Below, one piece after another: positions 11,453-31,628 of a stretch of 64,000 nt of DNA. A model generated the notes under the pieces. The model saw only the letters and a program-made list of their open reading frames with translations. It did not search any database and had not been told where the DNA came from. Position 1 is the first letter of the stretch; each line of letters opens with the position of its first letter. This DNA is from Hypomesus transpacificus (Eukaryota > Chordata > Actinopteri > Osmeriformes > Osmeridae), in assembly GCF_021917145.1 (NCBI RefSeq), contig NC_061068.1:8931724-8995723 (forward strand), in the 5' to 3' direction. Both the position numbers and the translations under genes were made by a program.

Positions 11453-12684
11453 CTACAATGATAACTTATTTTGAACAACAACAATAGTTGGTTTCACCTT
11501 TTTCCCAGTAGTCTCTGAAGCTTTGATCTCTTTCTCAGCTGTGTCCCGTTGTCGACATTTGACCACATCACCCCACTCCTTGAACATCCCTATGATTCTC
11601 TTTCTCAGCTTACCGTGTCCAAGGGCCACCACCATGGGACTAAAGCCCACAAACAGTGAGGCAGAGAAATGGGCCACAGTCAACAGCTGTTCCGCATGGC
11701 GACCCCTGTCGTGGTTGTAATATGTCACTGCAGCAACCTGCAGAGCCCAGCACACCACAAACAGTGAGACGAGTGACATGATCACATGACCTGCCTTACG
11801 TTCACTGGCCACATGTTTGTCTAGGTCGCCCGGCTTAGCGCCCTCCGCCTCGCCCCCGGAGGTGACTACCCGGATGTGCTTGTACAAGGCATGTAAAGTA
11901 GCCAGATTGGTGGCTATCATCAGGAGCAAAGGCAATACCTCGTTAAATGCTAGAGAAGCGGAAGCAAAGGCAGTGCCCTGCTCTACGGTAGGGAACTCCC
12001 AGACGCAGCCAAGCAAGGGCCGGGTGGTGCAGCTGATCACCATCAGCTCCACCGTGGCATTGCCATGGACGTGGGTGGTATAGACCAGTGCTGGCAAGGA
12101 GAAGGCCAGGTTTGCACCCCACACCAGCCCCAGGGCTATCCACACCCGATTCCTCTCCCGTTTCTGCGCCAATGCGCCCATCGACATGTGACTACGTTTC
12201 AGTGTGGAGTAGTGGAAGGTACTGAGGGCCAGGGTGACCCAGCAACCCACAGCCCGCCACCATACCCACAGCAGCATGAAGAAGCGGCACCAGCCAGGGG
12301 CGAGGGTAACTTCCAGGCCCAGGTCAGACACAAAAATGGGCATGGTACGGAAGAGGGAAGTCAGGAGGTTGGCAAGGGACAGGTGCACCAAGATGGTGTC
12401 TGATGGAGGAAGCCAATGAGACTGACTTTCAGCAGCTGACTTGAATACCTGAGACAGAGAGAGAGAAAGAGAGATAACATCATACCCGTAAAGACTCTGT
12501 ATATCCAACATCTTTGGCAGAAAAAAACATGATCCCTTATCTGGTCAACAAAGTCAATGTACTCATGCAAGATGACAGTAGAACATCTTCCCCTCACCAC
12601 ATGAATGACCAGTATGTTTCCCAGGATGCCTGTGAAGACAAGCACTCCAAACAAGATGGCATCTAGAGTGAGAACTTCTGACAT
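11453..12684 (-). CDS. ora3: ora3-like V1R-type olfactory receptor
   Basis: Two coding exons on the - strand: 12684-12598 and 12448-11453 (360 residues). The first exon encodes the N-terminus and TM1 (LFGVLVFTGILGNILVIHV); the second encodes TM2 to the C-terminus. Family-like features are HLSLANLLTSLFRTMP (TM2), LALSTFHYSTLKRS after TM3, the CTTRPLLGCVWEFP loop shared almost word for word with the ora4 copies, an N-glycosylation site NAT in the second extracellular loop, and GFSPMVVALGH in TM7. A basic C-terminal tail of about 50 residues follows TM7 and is longer than that of the ora4 copies. It is convergent with ora4 copy 3, whose stop lies 291 bases away. The ATG at 12684 was chosen; the next upstream codon is GTG. 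The name rests on the pairing with the four-exon genes and the two-exon structure. Confidence 0.8.
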
Positions 12685-15095
12685 CACGTCCTCTTCAGCA
12701 CAGTTTTTCTGTTGTTCATCTCATGTATATGGGTGTGTCTGTGTATCTGTGTGTTTGTGTGTGTATAGGTTTATGTTTGTAATAGCTCCTACTGTTTTAC
12801 CACAACACCTCCATGTCCATTGTGCCGATGCCACTGTCCTGTATTTGGTGCTCTGTTTTATAGACTCTGATTTGCACAAATATAATGGTTCATTTAACTT
12901 AGCACCTTAATTTTGCTGAACACGTTTAAGGCTAATTTGATCCAATAATAATCATGTGGATCTGATTGGTACAACCGTGACCAACAACAAAAACACATTG
13001 AGTTGCCCCCACAAAAATGTTCTTGTATTTACATGTATCTTGATCTTTCATTCATTGTTCATCATTTTTAAACAGTATTTTTTATTTTAGCAGCTTTGTA
13101 TTGTATGCATATAGACCAAGTGTCTGTTTGTGTGTGCATGGACACACAAGCATGCCCACCAATGTGTGTGTTTGTGGGGGTATAAATCTTTCCGACTTAA
13201 ATCTTCGTTATGTCCCCTTCATCAACACTGACTCATCACTGAGTGACATACAGAGTTCAGATCAGGAAAAGCATAATTTGACATGTTTACTCATCAACTC
13301 TAAGAAGACACCTCCAGAGTCTTATTAAAATCCCACAGATGCTGATTGAACACTTATTAGTGATCACACCCAGAACTCCCATTTCCCTAGGCAATGTTTC
13401 TAAATTGGCTTGCCAATTTTTGCCCTTACAGACGGGTTAAGTGCTCCTGATGACCATTGAGTAATTGGCTGTAGTTTATTAACTCAGCAGTTCTTAGAAG
13501 ATAAGAACTGCTGAGTTCAAGAACTACAGCAAAGTACGTAATGTATATAAAGAGCTGTAAAGTTATTCAACAAATAGAATAATTAATTGTATCCTACATT
13601 ACTTTATATTATAAAAAAATACATTGTTAGAAATCTTTCACATTAGTGTTTCAAATTTGGTAACGGTATTTCCATTTTAATATTTTAAATGCCCTTGATT
13701 AAAAGCTAATTATATTTTGTTTTTTATAAAAGGTTTGATCTCTAATTTATTATTCATACTATCAAATTAATAACTTAATTTTTCGTTTATGAACCTTTTT
13801 TGCCTTTCTCCTGTCACTTAAAGTACTTTGAGGTAACCACCCTTAGTAATCTTTGATGTGTTTTTTAAAACAAATAACCTAATTCCTGACAGAACACTGA
13901 ACTGTTCTGCCCAGTCTTGGTTTAAGATTTAATTCCTTAACTTTAAAGAGGTGACTTAAGGTCAGGAAGGGTGATCTAACTGATGACTGGACAACAAGTT
14001 TTCCAAAATTAAAGGCAGAGGCTGATAAAAGTCTGAAGTGGATTGTATAGTAGGCCTACACTGGTAAAATAATATTGGCCAAATAACCACATGGGGCCGC
14101 TGTAGGCTAATTAGTAAAACTGTTTCCTCCTTTTATATCAGTTTAGTCTATTTTTATCATGTGGCACGACAGACAATTGAGTGATTTAATTCAGATTTTG
14201 TTTCGTTTGGACTTGGAAAAGTGTGAGGTTATACTATATTTCAGTTGCCTGAGACATTTCAAAATGTGTTAAGTTTGTTAAATAAGTTTGACACATTGCA
14301 TAATAAAATTTATTTGCATGAGTATCCGTTTAAAATGATGTTAAATATTGTATTTGACACCCTGTGGAGAAACCTCACTATGAAAATCGTTGACGCAAGA
14401 TAAGAGTGGAAAGTAGTAGGCAAGCCTACAAAGAAGCTGCAAGCTGGGTGCTCGGGAAGGCCCAATTAAAAGATGGACCGATGAAAATGACAGAAATTGG
14501 GACATAATTTTTTGGGTAAAGACTAACAGACACTGAAATTGGAGTGGTGACTTACAAGAAGAACAGGATGAGTCATGTAATTGACCGATGACTAGCCAAT
14601 AAAAAACTAAAATAACGTGCGGACACACGACAGCCGTCAACGGTTGCCAGGAAAACAAAATGTGACAAACGTAAAGGAAACTGGATCATCGCCTTGTCCA
14701 CCGCCTTGTTTGAACAACCCCAGTCGCGTAAGTTACATAACTGCACCAAAAGCCTACCTTCGTATTCTTAACCAACTTGACCTAATTAGCTCTTATGTCT
14801 GTAAACAGAGACGCATAATGTAAAAGAGCCACTGGTAAAAATGGTTTACCTGTAACATAATGTCAAAATCCGCCCGAATATTAGTTTGATTTTTTCTATT
14901 TCTTTTTGTCGCAGACAGCCCTAGCTATCTCGCATTGGGAAGAACTGCATGGAGTTACAGGGATTCCAAAACTCGCTGTGATGTAGGCTAAGCTACAACT
15001 GTATCTTTTCATATGTTCTATTTGGTTTGCTTTCAAATCAAGCTAATCATGTCAAAACATGATTTAAACTGAGTGCACCTGCATAACGGAGAGAA
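12685..15095. other. Intergenic, ora3 to fndc10
   Basis: AT-rich sequence between the 5' end of ora3 and the 5' end of fndc10; the two genes are divergent. It contains the hairpin at 13468-13530, a GT-rich stretch near 12730-12770, and presumably both promoters. I see no further gene. Confidence 0.5.
13468..13530. other. Long near-perfect hairpin (25 bp paired)
   Basis: The inner arms aactcagcagttctta (13481-13496) and taagaactgctgagtt (13502-13517) are perfect reverse complements around a 5-base loop. The outer arms gctgtagtt (13468-13476) and aactacagc (13522-13530) extend the stem after a 4-by-4 internal loop. The size resembles a microRNA precursor or a very small foldback element. I do not recognise it. 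Confidence 0.8.
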
Positions 15096-16235
15096 ATGAC
15101 TGAGCCACCACGACCAATGCTGCTCGCCCTCTGGGTAATGCTGATTTGTATATGTCGCGAGACAATCGGGGATTCTAGACGGACTCGCAGCGGCAGGGAT
15201 GAGCTACCATCCCCAGCATCAGCAACACCAGAGGTGGGAAGCAAGAGGAACAGGGGTGTGTCTCCAAACTGGTCGAGGCAGCTTGACATCAGTATTAACT
15301 CCTTCAACAAGGGCAAAAACACGAACCCGGGTAATTACATAAATGAAAATGTGACCACAACTAAGCTCCAGGAGGGCCAAGTGACTGGCATGTCCTCAGC
15401 CAACACTAGCAGAGGCAACACTCACCCTACCACTGTGATATCTGGGAGACCAAGCCGACTACAAGGCCGAACAGGATGGAGTATTGACATTGGAGCGGCA
15501 CCGATGTGTGCCTACCGCATGATGGAGGGGGGCATCGGAGGGCAGTTGTGTTTCAGGCACACACAGTTTGAGTTCAAGTGTCAGCATGACTGTCGGACTG
15601 TGAGGTCACAAGAAGGGTCCTTAATGGCCAACGTTATGACCAATGGCAGTGTACTGCTACAATGGACACATGACAGTTCTACAGCAGAGGTTCATGGGGA
15701 AACTAAAGAGAACATGGTTGGACATGACAGAGAAAAACAAGATACTGAAACTACACAACCGAAAGTGGAGAGACAGAGAGGAGCCTCGGGGGAGGCGAGG
15801 AAAACTCTGACCGCTCAACGAAAGATGCTTTTGAGTGTACAACCGACCCCAAAAAGTGGGTTTGAGCTTAGCTGCTGGTGGAACGGGAGCTACACCCAGT
15901 TTGAGTGTACTGGTGTCCATCTTGGATCAGGCTGCAGAGACTTTTTGCTGAATGAGTTGCATGAAAATGTCCCCTACCGTATCTGTCTGCATCCTCTGCC
16001 CTCCATGGCTCTCTCCCCAGGCCCGGCCCAGAGGAGAAATCAGAGAGACTGCGTGGAGTTCACCATAACTCCCTCTGGGATGCAAGACATAGTGATTGCC
16101 ATGACAACGGTGGGAGGAGCCATCTGCGTAATGCTGGTCATCATCTGCTTGCTAGTGGCATACATCACTGAGAACATAATGAGCCCCACTACGCAGCACA
16201 CACACTCAACATATCAAACACACTCTCGGCATTGA
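15096..16235 (+). CDS. fndc10: Fibronectin type III domain-containing protein 10, enlarged
   Basis: Single-exon coding region of 379 residues for a type I membrane protein of unknown function. The signal peptide is residues 1-25 (LLALWVMLICIC core). A polar linker of about 110 residues (26-136) follows, with an NVT glycosylation site. The conserved ectodomain begins CAYRMM (138-143), with LCFRHTQFEFKCQHDC and NGSVLLQW (183-190), continues as FELSCWWNGSYTQFEC (256-271) and CRDFLL (280-285), and ends DCVEFT. One transmembrane helix (about 331-355) lies in GMQDIVIAMTTVGGAICVML, followed by the very conserved LLVAYITENIM. From memory human FNDC10 is about 226 residues. The extra length sits in the linker and in a charged insert (about 191-255) that splits the FN3-like domain. 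The next gene downstream is ssu72, as in human. The ATG at 15096 is followed at once by the hydrophobic leader. Confidence 0.88.
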   Translation: MTEPPRPMLLALWVMLICICRETIGDSRRTRSGRDELPSPASATPEVGSKRNRGVSPNWSRQLDISINSFNKGKNTNPGNYINENVTTTKLQEGQVTGMSSANTSRGNTHPTTVISGRPSRLQGRTGWSIDIGAAPMCAYRMMEGGIGGQLCFRHTQFEFKCQHDCRTVRSQEGSLMANVMTNGSVLLQWTHDSSTAEVHGETKENMVGHDREKQDTETTQPKVERQRGASGEARKTLTAQRKMLLSVQPTPKSGFELSCWWNGSYTQFECTGVHLGSGCRDFLLNELHENVPYRICLHPLPSMALSPGPAQRRNQRDCVEFTITPSGMQDIVIAMTTVGGAICVMLVIICLLVAYITENIMSPTTQHTHSTYQTHSRH

Positions 16236-17355
16236 GGTTGTTATGCATTGTACTGTACATAAAGTATACACTGCATGACATAAAAAGTCACACACGTACA
16301 AATGAACACCCTCATTGTATTGTAATATTACCCACTGTTTGCATCCTATATATCACGTCACATATACCTCATAGTTATGTCTTGGTTTCTACAGACTTCT
16401 TCTGTCTGGCCTGAGACAAGGAAATCCTCGTCTGACACTTCCACACCTATACAGATCTCAGATCTATGTTTCACCACACCTCAAACACTACAAAATTTGA
16501 TCTGAATAATTGTAGGTTAATCAGAGTTTACTTTGAAATTACAAACACAACATTTCATTGTGTAAGGTTCTAATATAATGTTTCAAGAACTGTTTTTCGT
16601 GAGTATATTTTTCTGAAGTGTATATTATTTAAACATCCTCTTTAGTAATATGTATTTAAGTATCTTTACCGTAAACATTTTACAAATGTTCAGCAATATC
16701 TTACTACGCCATATGTGGGTATGGTTTTAACCTAGAGTGAAGAAAGATATATAGACATCATATGATCCAACATTTTAGAAAGATCCATCTCAAAGATGCA
16801 CCCGCACACAATATGATTGTCATACTGCCTTAGCCGGATTTCCTTGACTGTTTTTATGTGTTGATAATCATGTAATTGTCAATATCAAGATACGTTGGCA
16901 TCCATTCTGCAAAAAAAAAATCTTTAGAAACCCCACAAGTGCAGTGAATAAAGAATCCTTCAATTCCAGTCGTGTGCGTTTTTTGGAGGCAATATGTGTT
17001 AGTGTGCTATTTATCAGATATTCAGGAAAAATAAATAGGGAAATATATTTCAATGAGATATCAATTGTAGGTTCTTGAATTAGGAAATGCACGTTTGTGT
17101 GACGTCAAGCTAATGTGAAGACTACGCCCTGCCCCCACATGACATCAGCTGAATTATTCTGAATAGTCCATTCGCCATTTTCTCGTAGCTAGGAGAAGGA
17201 GAGACTTCAACCCTGCATAGACAAAGATCTGTGTGCTGCGCAGTCTGTTAATCTAGCTATATCGAGGGCTTTCTTAAGAAATTGATAACATAATTTGAGG
17301 TTGATACTTAATTAAAAGCAAATAATCGACAGCTAGTTCATTCAGAAGAGTCGCA
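16236..17355. other. fndc10 3' region and ssu72 upstream region
   Basis: AT-rich, no coding features recognised. The last 260 bases presumably hold the ssu72 promoter, including a consensus CRE. Confidence 0.5.
17100..17107. promoter_or_regulatory. Consensus CRE upstream of ssu72
   Basis: TGACGTCA, the full palindromic CREB/ATF site, 249 bases before the ssu72 start codon. This is a typical position in housekeeping promoters. A near-match (tgacatca) lies about 40 bases further on. The function is inferred from sequence only. Confidence 0.5.
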
Positions 17356-20300
17356 ATGCCGAGCCACCCGCTTCGCGTGGCGGTTGTGTGCTCGAGCAAC
17401 CAGAACCGCAGCATGGAAGCTCACAACATTCTCAGGTAACACTCGGAAGACAAAAGTTCGACTACGACGCCCTACCACGAAGCTATCAAATCGTCATTAG
17501 ACGTCGAGCTGGCATTCAGCTTTCAGAACAGGCTGACAGCTTCTGTGCAATGGGCCCAGAATCTATTCACGGACCGACGCAGTTCATGAGTCATGATGGC
17601 TAGCTAACTAATGTTAGATTATCTTGAGCTGATGTAGCTAGTTGGCCTTAAAAAAAACAAGTCAAACTAGATGCTGTGCCTGCTCGAGCCCATTCCTTGC
17701 AACAACGAAATAATTTGTTTTACTGGACATCTCAGCAAACATGGAGGATGTTCTAGTTCGCCTACATTTCGCTCAACAAAGCCGGGCAGAGCTGAAGATA
17801 ACCGTCATACCTTTTTCGCAACAAACTACAGCGCGACTGCCATGTAGGCGACCTGGAACGTCTTTCCTGTTCAACGGATCCACAATTCACATAGGCTACA
17901 TTGCCTACTCATTTTTTAGCATTCTACATTTGCTAACAATCTCAAACAGTGGGGCAGGAAGGGACGAAATAAAGGGACTTTGCAGTGTCCATTCAAAACC
18001 AGAAGTTAATGGCATACACTAGAATACGTTTGTTTTAGTGTTTATTTCCATAGGATGCACCACTAGTTCTGGTTACAAAAAAAAGTGGTAGCTAACTTGA
18101 CGAATAATTCAACTCAACAAAACTTGTGTGGTTGTGGTTAAAACAATACAGAGCGTTTCACACTTCAGCATGACTGATACTTTGATCCAATGTTCTTCTG
18201 TGTTAAATATAGGCCTACTGCACCAGAAAAAAAGCTTGTGAATTTTAAAACATATCAAAATGTTTCTCTTAAGGTAATGCTGTGTGAAACAGCCCATACA
18301 AGAGGTTTGCTGAATTTTTGCTTTTGAATGGCAGGTTGTTGCTAAGTTTTATGTATTTTTTTTCTAACTCATATCTTGGCTCTGTTTCTTCCTGTCTTTG
18401 CAGTAAGCGGGGCTTTGATGTACGCTCATTTGGGACGGGGTCTCATGTGAAGCTACCTGGTCCAGCCCCGGATAAGCCCAATGTGTATGACTTCAAAACC
18501 ACATATGAACAGATGTACAACGACTTGGTCCGCAAGGACAAGGAACTGTATCCCCAGCACTCAAACATGCACGCTCACTTACACGCATACATGCACAAAA
18601 ACGTATTATTCTTAGCAAAAGCGGTAAAGTGTTGAGGTGGATAAGGAATTTATTAAGTAAAACATGCCTGAAGTTATCCAGACTTATGTACGTGGCACGC
18701 AGTTTTGTGTAACTGTCCAGAAGGGGGGGATGTAACAACTGTTTTAGCAAGTTGCCACGGTGAGTTAAACTGTAGGTTTGCCTATAGGTCTGCCTCTTCC
18801 TCTACTCATTAGTGTCCAACTACTAGTGGTAACAGGTGAGCAATTCTTTTTTGAAGTTGTATTTCCATGGAGCTGTTAATCAACATGAAGTAACAAAATC
18901 CAGTAAATGTTAACATAGATCTGGTCCTCAGTAAACCGATTTGTTAATGTAAAGTTTTACAGATATCTTTAATCTACAGGAAATGTGCAATGCAGAGTCA
19001 GTCTCCCAACACATTTGGGCAGAAAAGGCTTGTCTAAATTAATCAGATTACTGGCACAATATCTATGCAAAAGCAAATAATGCATAGCTTTCAGTTTTTA
19101 TCTGCGTATGTTCAATAAATAGAAGGAAAATAAATGTTTCTAGTTGCTTACCCTCATTAACTTTTTGGGAAGTCTTCAAAACTACAAGTGGTGCTAGAGA
19201 GCGTTTCTGAACTTCTGATGTCAAAACTAGAATATTTCTCACGGTGTGTGTGTATAGTTTGCAGTGCCACACAACAATTTGGGTTGTATGTGAGGTGTCT
19301 CCTGTCGTGCATATTTGTCATGAGCTTTATCACGCACACACAAGCAAATGGAGGCTTAATATCTTAATATAATTCATGCTTTGTCCACTAGAGGTCTATG
19401 TTGCTTACCACATGCACACCATTTGAATGGAGTTTCTATAAAAACCTTTATAGAAGACTAAAATACGTTTTATTTGTATAATTTGATTTTCACATTTCAA
19501 TGTGTATTTGGTACTTTTGTTTTCAGTGCATCCCATACATGCTTCACAGCTCCACTGTTTGCATGTTGGTGGTAGTGTGTTTCTGTCAAAGAGCAAGATG
19601 GTTATATTTATTCCTTAGTTCTTGGGATATGTTCCCTGTTTTTGTTTTGTTCCTTGACCCTTCCAACACCTCAGATACACACAAAACGGAATTCTGCACA
19701 TGCTGGACCGCAACAAACGCATTAAGTCACGGCCAGAGCGCTTCCAGAACTGCAAGGACCAGTTTGACCTGGTCATCACCTGTGAAGAGAGGGTGTATGA
19801 CCAGGTGTTAGAAGGTGAGGATTTCTTCCCTTTGTATTCAAGGGGAGCACTTACAACATGCTTCACTTGCAATTGAGAGAACTAGGATGCAATAAACCAT
19901 AATATGTTCTAGGTCTTTGCATTTGAACTTGCGTTTGATCCCACCCCTCCAGACCTGAACTCAAGAGAGCAGGAGACCCTCCAGCCGGTTCATGTCATCA
20001 ATGTGGACATCCAGGACAACCATGAGGAGGCCACCCTGGGGGCCTTCCTGATCTGTGAACTGTGTCAGTGTGTGAGTGGCCCAACGTAACGCTGCTAGCT
20101 GTTGCTAACATAAATGCATGCTGAAGCGTATTGGAATTGTGTGGTTTTTAAATGCCTTGTGACATTTGATCCCAGAGGTGAGCACAGCTTCTGAGGCTAA
20201 GATGGAAACATGCTTGGTTGTAAATCCTCATGGGTGAATTTTCTATATTTTACCTCAAATTGTTCCGTCCCCTTCTCAGATTCAACACACCGATGACATG

Positions 20301-20381
20301 GAGAACGAGATGGATGAGCTGCTGCAGGAGTTTGAGGACAAAAGCAACAGGCCTTTCCTCCACACTGTCTGTTTCTACTGA
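17356..20381 (+). CDS. ssu72: RNA polymerase II CTD phosphatase SSU72
   Basis: Five exons: 17356-17435, 18404-18547, 19675-19814, 19953-20071, 20280-20381. They give 194 residues, the human length. The enzyme removes phosphate from Ser5 (and Ser7) of the RNA polymerase II C-terminal repeat and is part of the cleavage and polyadenylation machinery in the nucleus. The catalytic CX5R loop is visible at the N-terminus (AVVCSSNQNRSMEAHN). Other conserved blocks are FDVRSFGTGSHVKLPGPAPD, HMLDRNKRIKSRPERFQN, TCEERVYDQV and the C-terminal FLHTVCFY. The intron phases join cleanly (LS-K, EL-Y, ED-L, QC-I). It lies between fndc10 and tmem240, as in human 1p36.33. Confidence 0.97.
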
Positions 20382-20467
20382 TGCTGCCCCCACACCTGAC
20401 GACACACATCACTTCTATGCCCCTTCACACATTCACTTAAATAAGCAAACATGATACTGTAAACCAA

Positions 20468-20500
20468 TTCTGCTGTTGGTGGGGATCACCAACAGCAGAA
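20468..20500 (+). other. Perfect 14-bp stem-loop in the ssu72 3' untranslated region
   Basis: ttctgctgttggtg (20468-20481) and caccaacagcagaa (20487-20500) pair perfectly around the loop gggat, 87 bases past the ssu72 stop. In RNA this would be a stable hairpin and a possible 3' UTR control element; no known family was recognised. Confidence 0.75.
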
Positions 20501-21128
20501 GCAAAAGCTCCCTTTCTCAGAGAGCTCATCACTTTAGCACCTCTGTTTACTCCTTGACATGGCCATGGTCAGCTCACTGTCGTCCCGTCCCCCCCTTACA
20601 GTGAAACCACTGACCTATTTCTCCTCAGAATCAACAAGCCCCCATTTGATTTGCTGAACCGAATGTATTCCCCTTTTGAACAAAAAAGGGTAGGATGTTT
20701 TCTAAGTTGTGCATATTGATCCTATTTGAGTTTGAGTTCATTTTTGAAGAATGGGTCGATATGCTCATTGATTACGTATGATTTGACACTTTTTACTTCT
20801 GCTTGATTGAGAAGTGTTTTTATGGGATCAGAATGATGTTTTAGGGTGAATGTCCGGACTGACAGTGTCAGTGTTATAGTACAGCGGGAATTAAACCGTA
20901 GGGGTATAATAATGAATAACCAAACCAAGAGACCACAGGGTTCTCATTTCTCCTCCCACTTTGTTTTCATATATTATGTATTGATTCATATTTAACTCCA
21001 GTTTGCTTTATTTCAGGGCGTAGAATATTTGTTTCTTTTGTAAATGTAAAGAAATGAAAACATGTAATAATTTGCAAACTCAAGAGTGCCTGAATTTCTG
21101 TATGTACATAATAGGAATCTAGTAAAGG

Positions 21129-21134
21129 AATAAA
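21129..21134 (+). terminator. Likely polyadenylation signal of ssu72
   Basis: AATAAA about 750 bases past the stop in an AT-rich region. It is the best candidate for the main 3' end. Confidence 0.45.
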
Positions 21135-22210
21135 ATACTCTAGGGAAACATCAACATATTTATGACTTTTAATAGAGGATTCATGGACAATGTATTAGCA
21201 ACATCTGCAATATCATTATGAAAAAGCCTTTTATCCTTGGGCTATTTGTCCTATATAATGTTATGCGTGTATGGGTTTTTTAATTGACTTAGTATGACCA
21301 TATCAATCAGCAATGCAATTAGCACATGTCATTTAGTATGTCAGAGATGGAGGATAATATGATGAATTGTTAGACAATCTAAATGAACCATTTGTCAAAT
21401 TATCCTCTTTGTGGTCTGCAAATCAAGAGACCCTTACAGATGCAGGCTTCAGATATTTTATAGAGACGTGTCCCACCCCAAATCATTGACTTGAATGGAT
21501 ACAACCTTGGCCTTGAATGACTTAAAGTATGTCATTACTGCAAATACTGGTAAGTGCTACTGGGACTACCTAACTTGGAAGGTTACTCACCATGGTCTTA
21601 TCAGGCTTGCATTACAGTGGTTCAATCCACTCAGTCCTCGTTCATCTTGCTCGTACTTTCTTTGCAGTGATGGATGTCGCATTTAAGTAATTGGATGGTG
21701 ACAGTAGCCTTGACCCTAACCAGGAGATAGAATATCTGTGTGTAAGAAACAGAGAGGGTGGGGTTTGGGTGAATGAATGAGAGAGAGTGTGAGTAAGTGA
21801 GTGAAAAAGATACTGGATCAAGTTTCTGGTAGACTACCTGATTGTTAAAGTCACTAGATGAGCATACATAATATGGTGTTTCCTGTCAGGTAAGGACAGC
21901 CTGGTGTGGTTGGTAGGCTACTAGCCTACGAAATCCGACCTCCTCCTGCCATTTTTCTTTTGTGCTCCTCTTACGTGCAACGATAATCACAGCATCACGG
22001 AGAGTCTACTGCAAATGTCATATTTTTAACGCATGCTGTGGAATAACATTCAACGGATACTCGTCACACAGCCATCGCTCAAGAAACAGCTGTTTATCAT
22101 GTCGCTGAAAAACGAAATTTGGGTGGGCGAGGCGAGCGTGTCGGTGCTTTTTGCATCCATACGCACCTGAGCAGCGAGTGCCTATTTGCTGAGTAGCGCA
22201 CAATAAGTTT

Positions 22211-24946
<2,736 letters not shown>

Positions 24947-26202
24947 TAGACCAGTAGAACTGGATATCTGAGCCTGTAGAATTGTTTATACTGACGTATA
25001 AACACTTCAGAATTGAATTAATTAATTTGACTTTTTATACTCAATTTTAAAGACTTTAAACTTAGAGGGCAGCTAAACTGACTTCAAGATTCCATCCACC
25101 ATGCTTGGTTTTTAAGAGGCATCTTTTCGACTGGCACCACTGATTTTATTCTCCTGGTGGAATTGGAGCACATTCAATTTCCAGGATTCCAATAAATAAT
25201 AATAATTGGGAATGCTTTTTTGCAAAATAATTGAAGACATATGTATTTAACCTGAGGGTGATATGCTATTTGTGTCTATGTTGTGGCATGTTCATAATGT
25301 AGTTTGAAAATGTTACCTGGGATTTAATTTGGGTAGGTGGAGTATAACCTCTATTAAGTCTAACTGGGGTCTACTCATTTTACAGTTCATAAAACGGTGC
25401 TCAAATGAAAATCAGGTGCACCATGGTGGCTTTAACAGCTTTTCCCACTGCCTATGTAGTGTTTAGTGACCAACACAGCCCTCATTCATACAGTGCCATG
25501 TCAAGGACATGAGAACCAGCTACGATGATATGTGTCCTTGGCATAACAGTGTACAAGTGAGTAACTCTTATTACTGTGAAATATAGTCTGAGTCCACCTA
25601 GCCCAGTCTTGTGGCTGTCTTTCCATCCAGACATTGCTGTTGAGGAAAATGTCTGTTTCGTTAAAGCTGCCAGTGGAGTTTTACAAAAGTCATTGCACTG
25701 TTTCAATTCTACCTCATCATGCACTATGGATTAATACCTATCCTATGCTACATCTAAAATTGTTTGTGCAATTAATCTGTTTTTATGTCATGTAAATATA
25801 TCTAAAGATGTGTGGTCTGCCTTGTGTTCCATAACATTTTATACATAATGAATCACAAAGATTCAACTGTTGTAAGAAATATCAATTATTTTACTGTTTA
25901 TAAAAAAAAACACATCCATCTCCATAACACTACATGTCAGTAGTCATTTCTTACAGTGCATCTCTTACCTTTCTACAATTACAGACAAAAGGTACCCGTA
26001 TAAAGTACATTTCCAGAATCTTTAAATATGTAATATATTAGAACTGCTCTTCAGTTTCTGCATAATTGTTTTATGAAATGCTAGCTAGCGTCTCTGCAGC
26101 ACACTCTGCTCTGGGAGCCGGACAGATAGACAGACGTTCATACAGACTACACACACTGAGGAACAGGCATCAACCGCAGCAATTCCAGACAGTTTCCTCA
26201 TC
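24947..26202. other. Convergent 3' regions of tmem240 and atad3
   Basis: Contains the 3' untranslated regions of the two convergent genes and AT-rich spacer. No coding features recognised. Confidence 0.5.
25191..25196 (+). terminator. Possible polyadenylation signal of tmem240
   Basis: AATAAA about 245 bases past the tmem240 stop. Confidence 0.4.

Positions 26203-31628
<5,426 letters not shown>

Larger units (their letters stand above)
20382..22210. other. ssu72 3' UTR and tmem240 upstream region
   Basis: It holds the ssu72 3' untranslated region with the hairpin and poly(A) signal, then AT-rich spacer. The last few hundred bases are more GC-balanced and presumably contain the tmem240 promoter. 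I see no other gene. Confidence 0.5.

Noticed and set aside
15657-15920. - strand frame inside fndc10
   Set aside because: Shadow of the strongly supported + strand gene.
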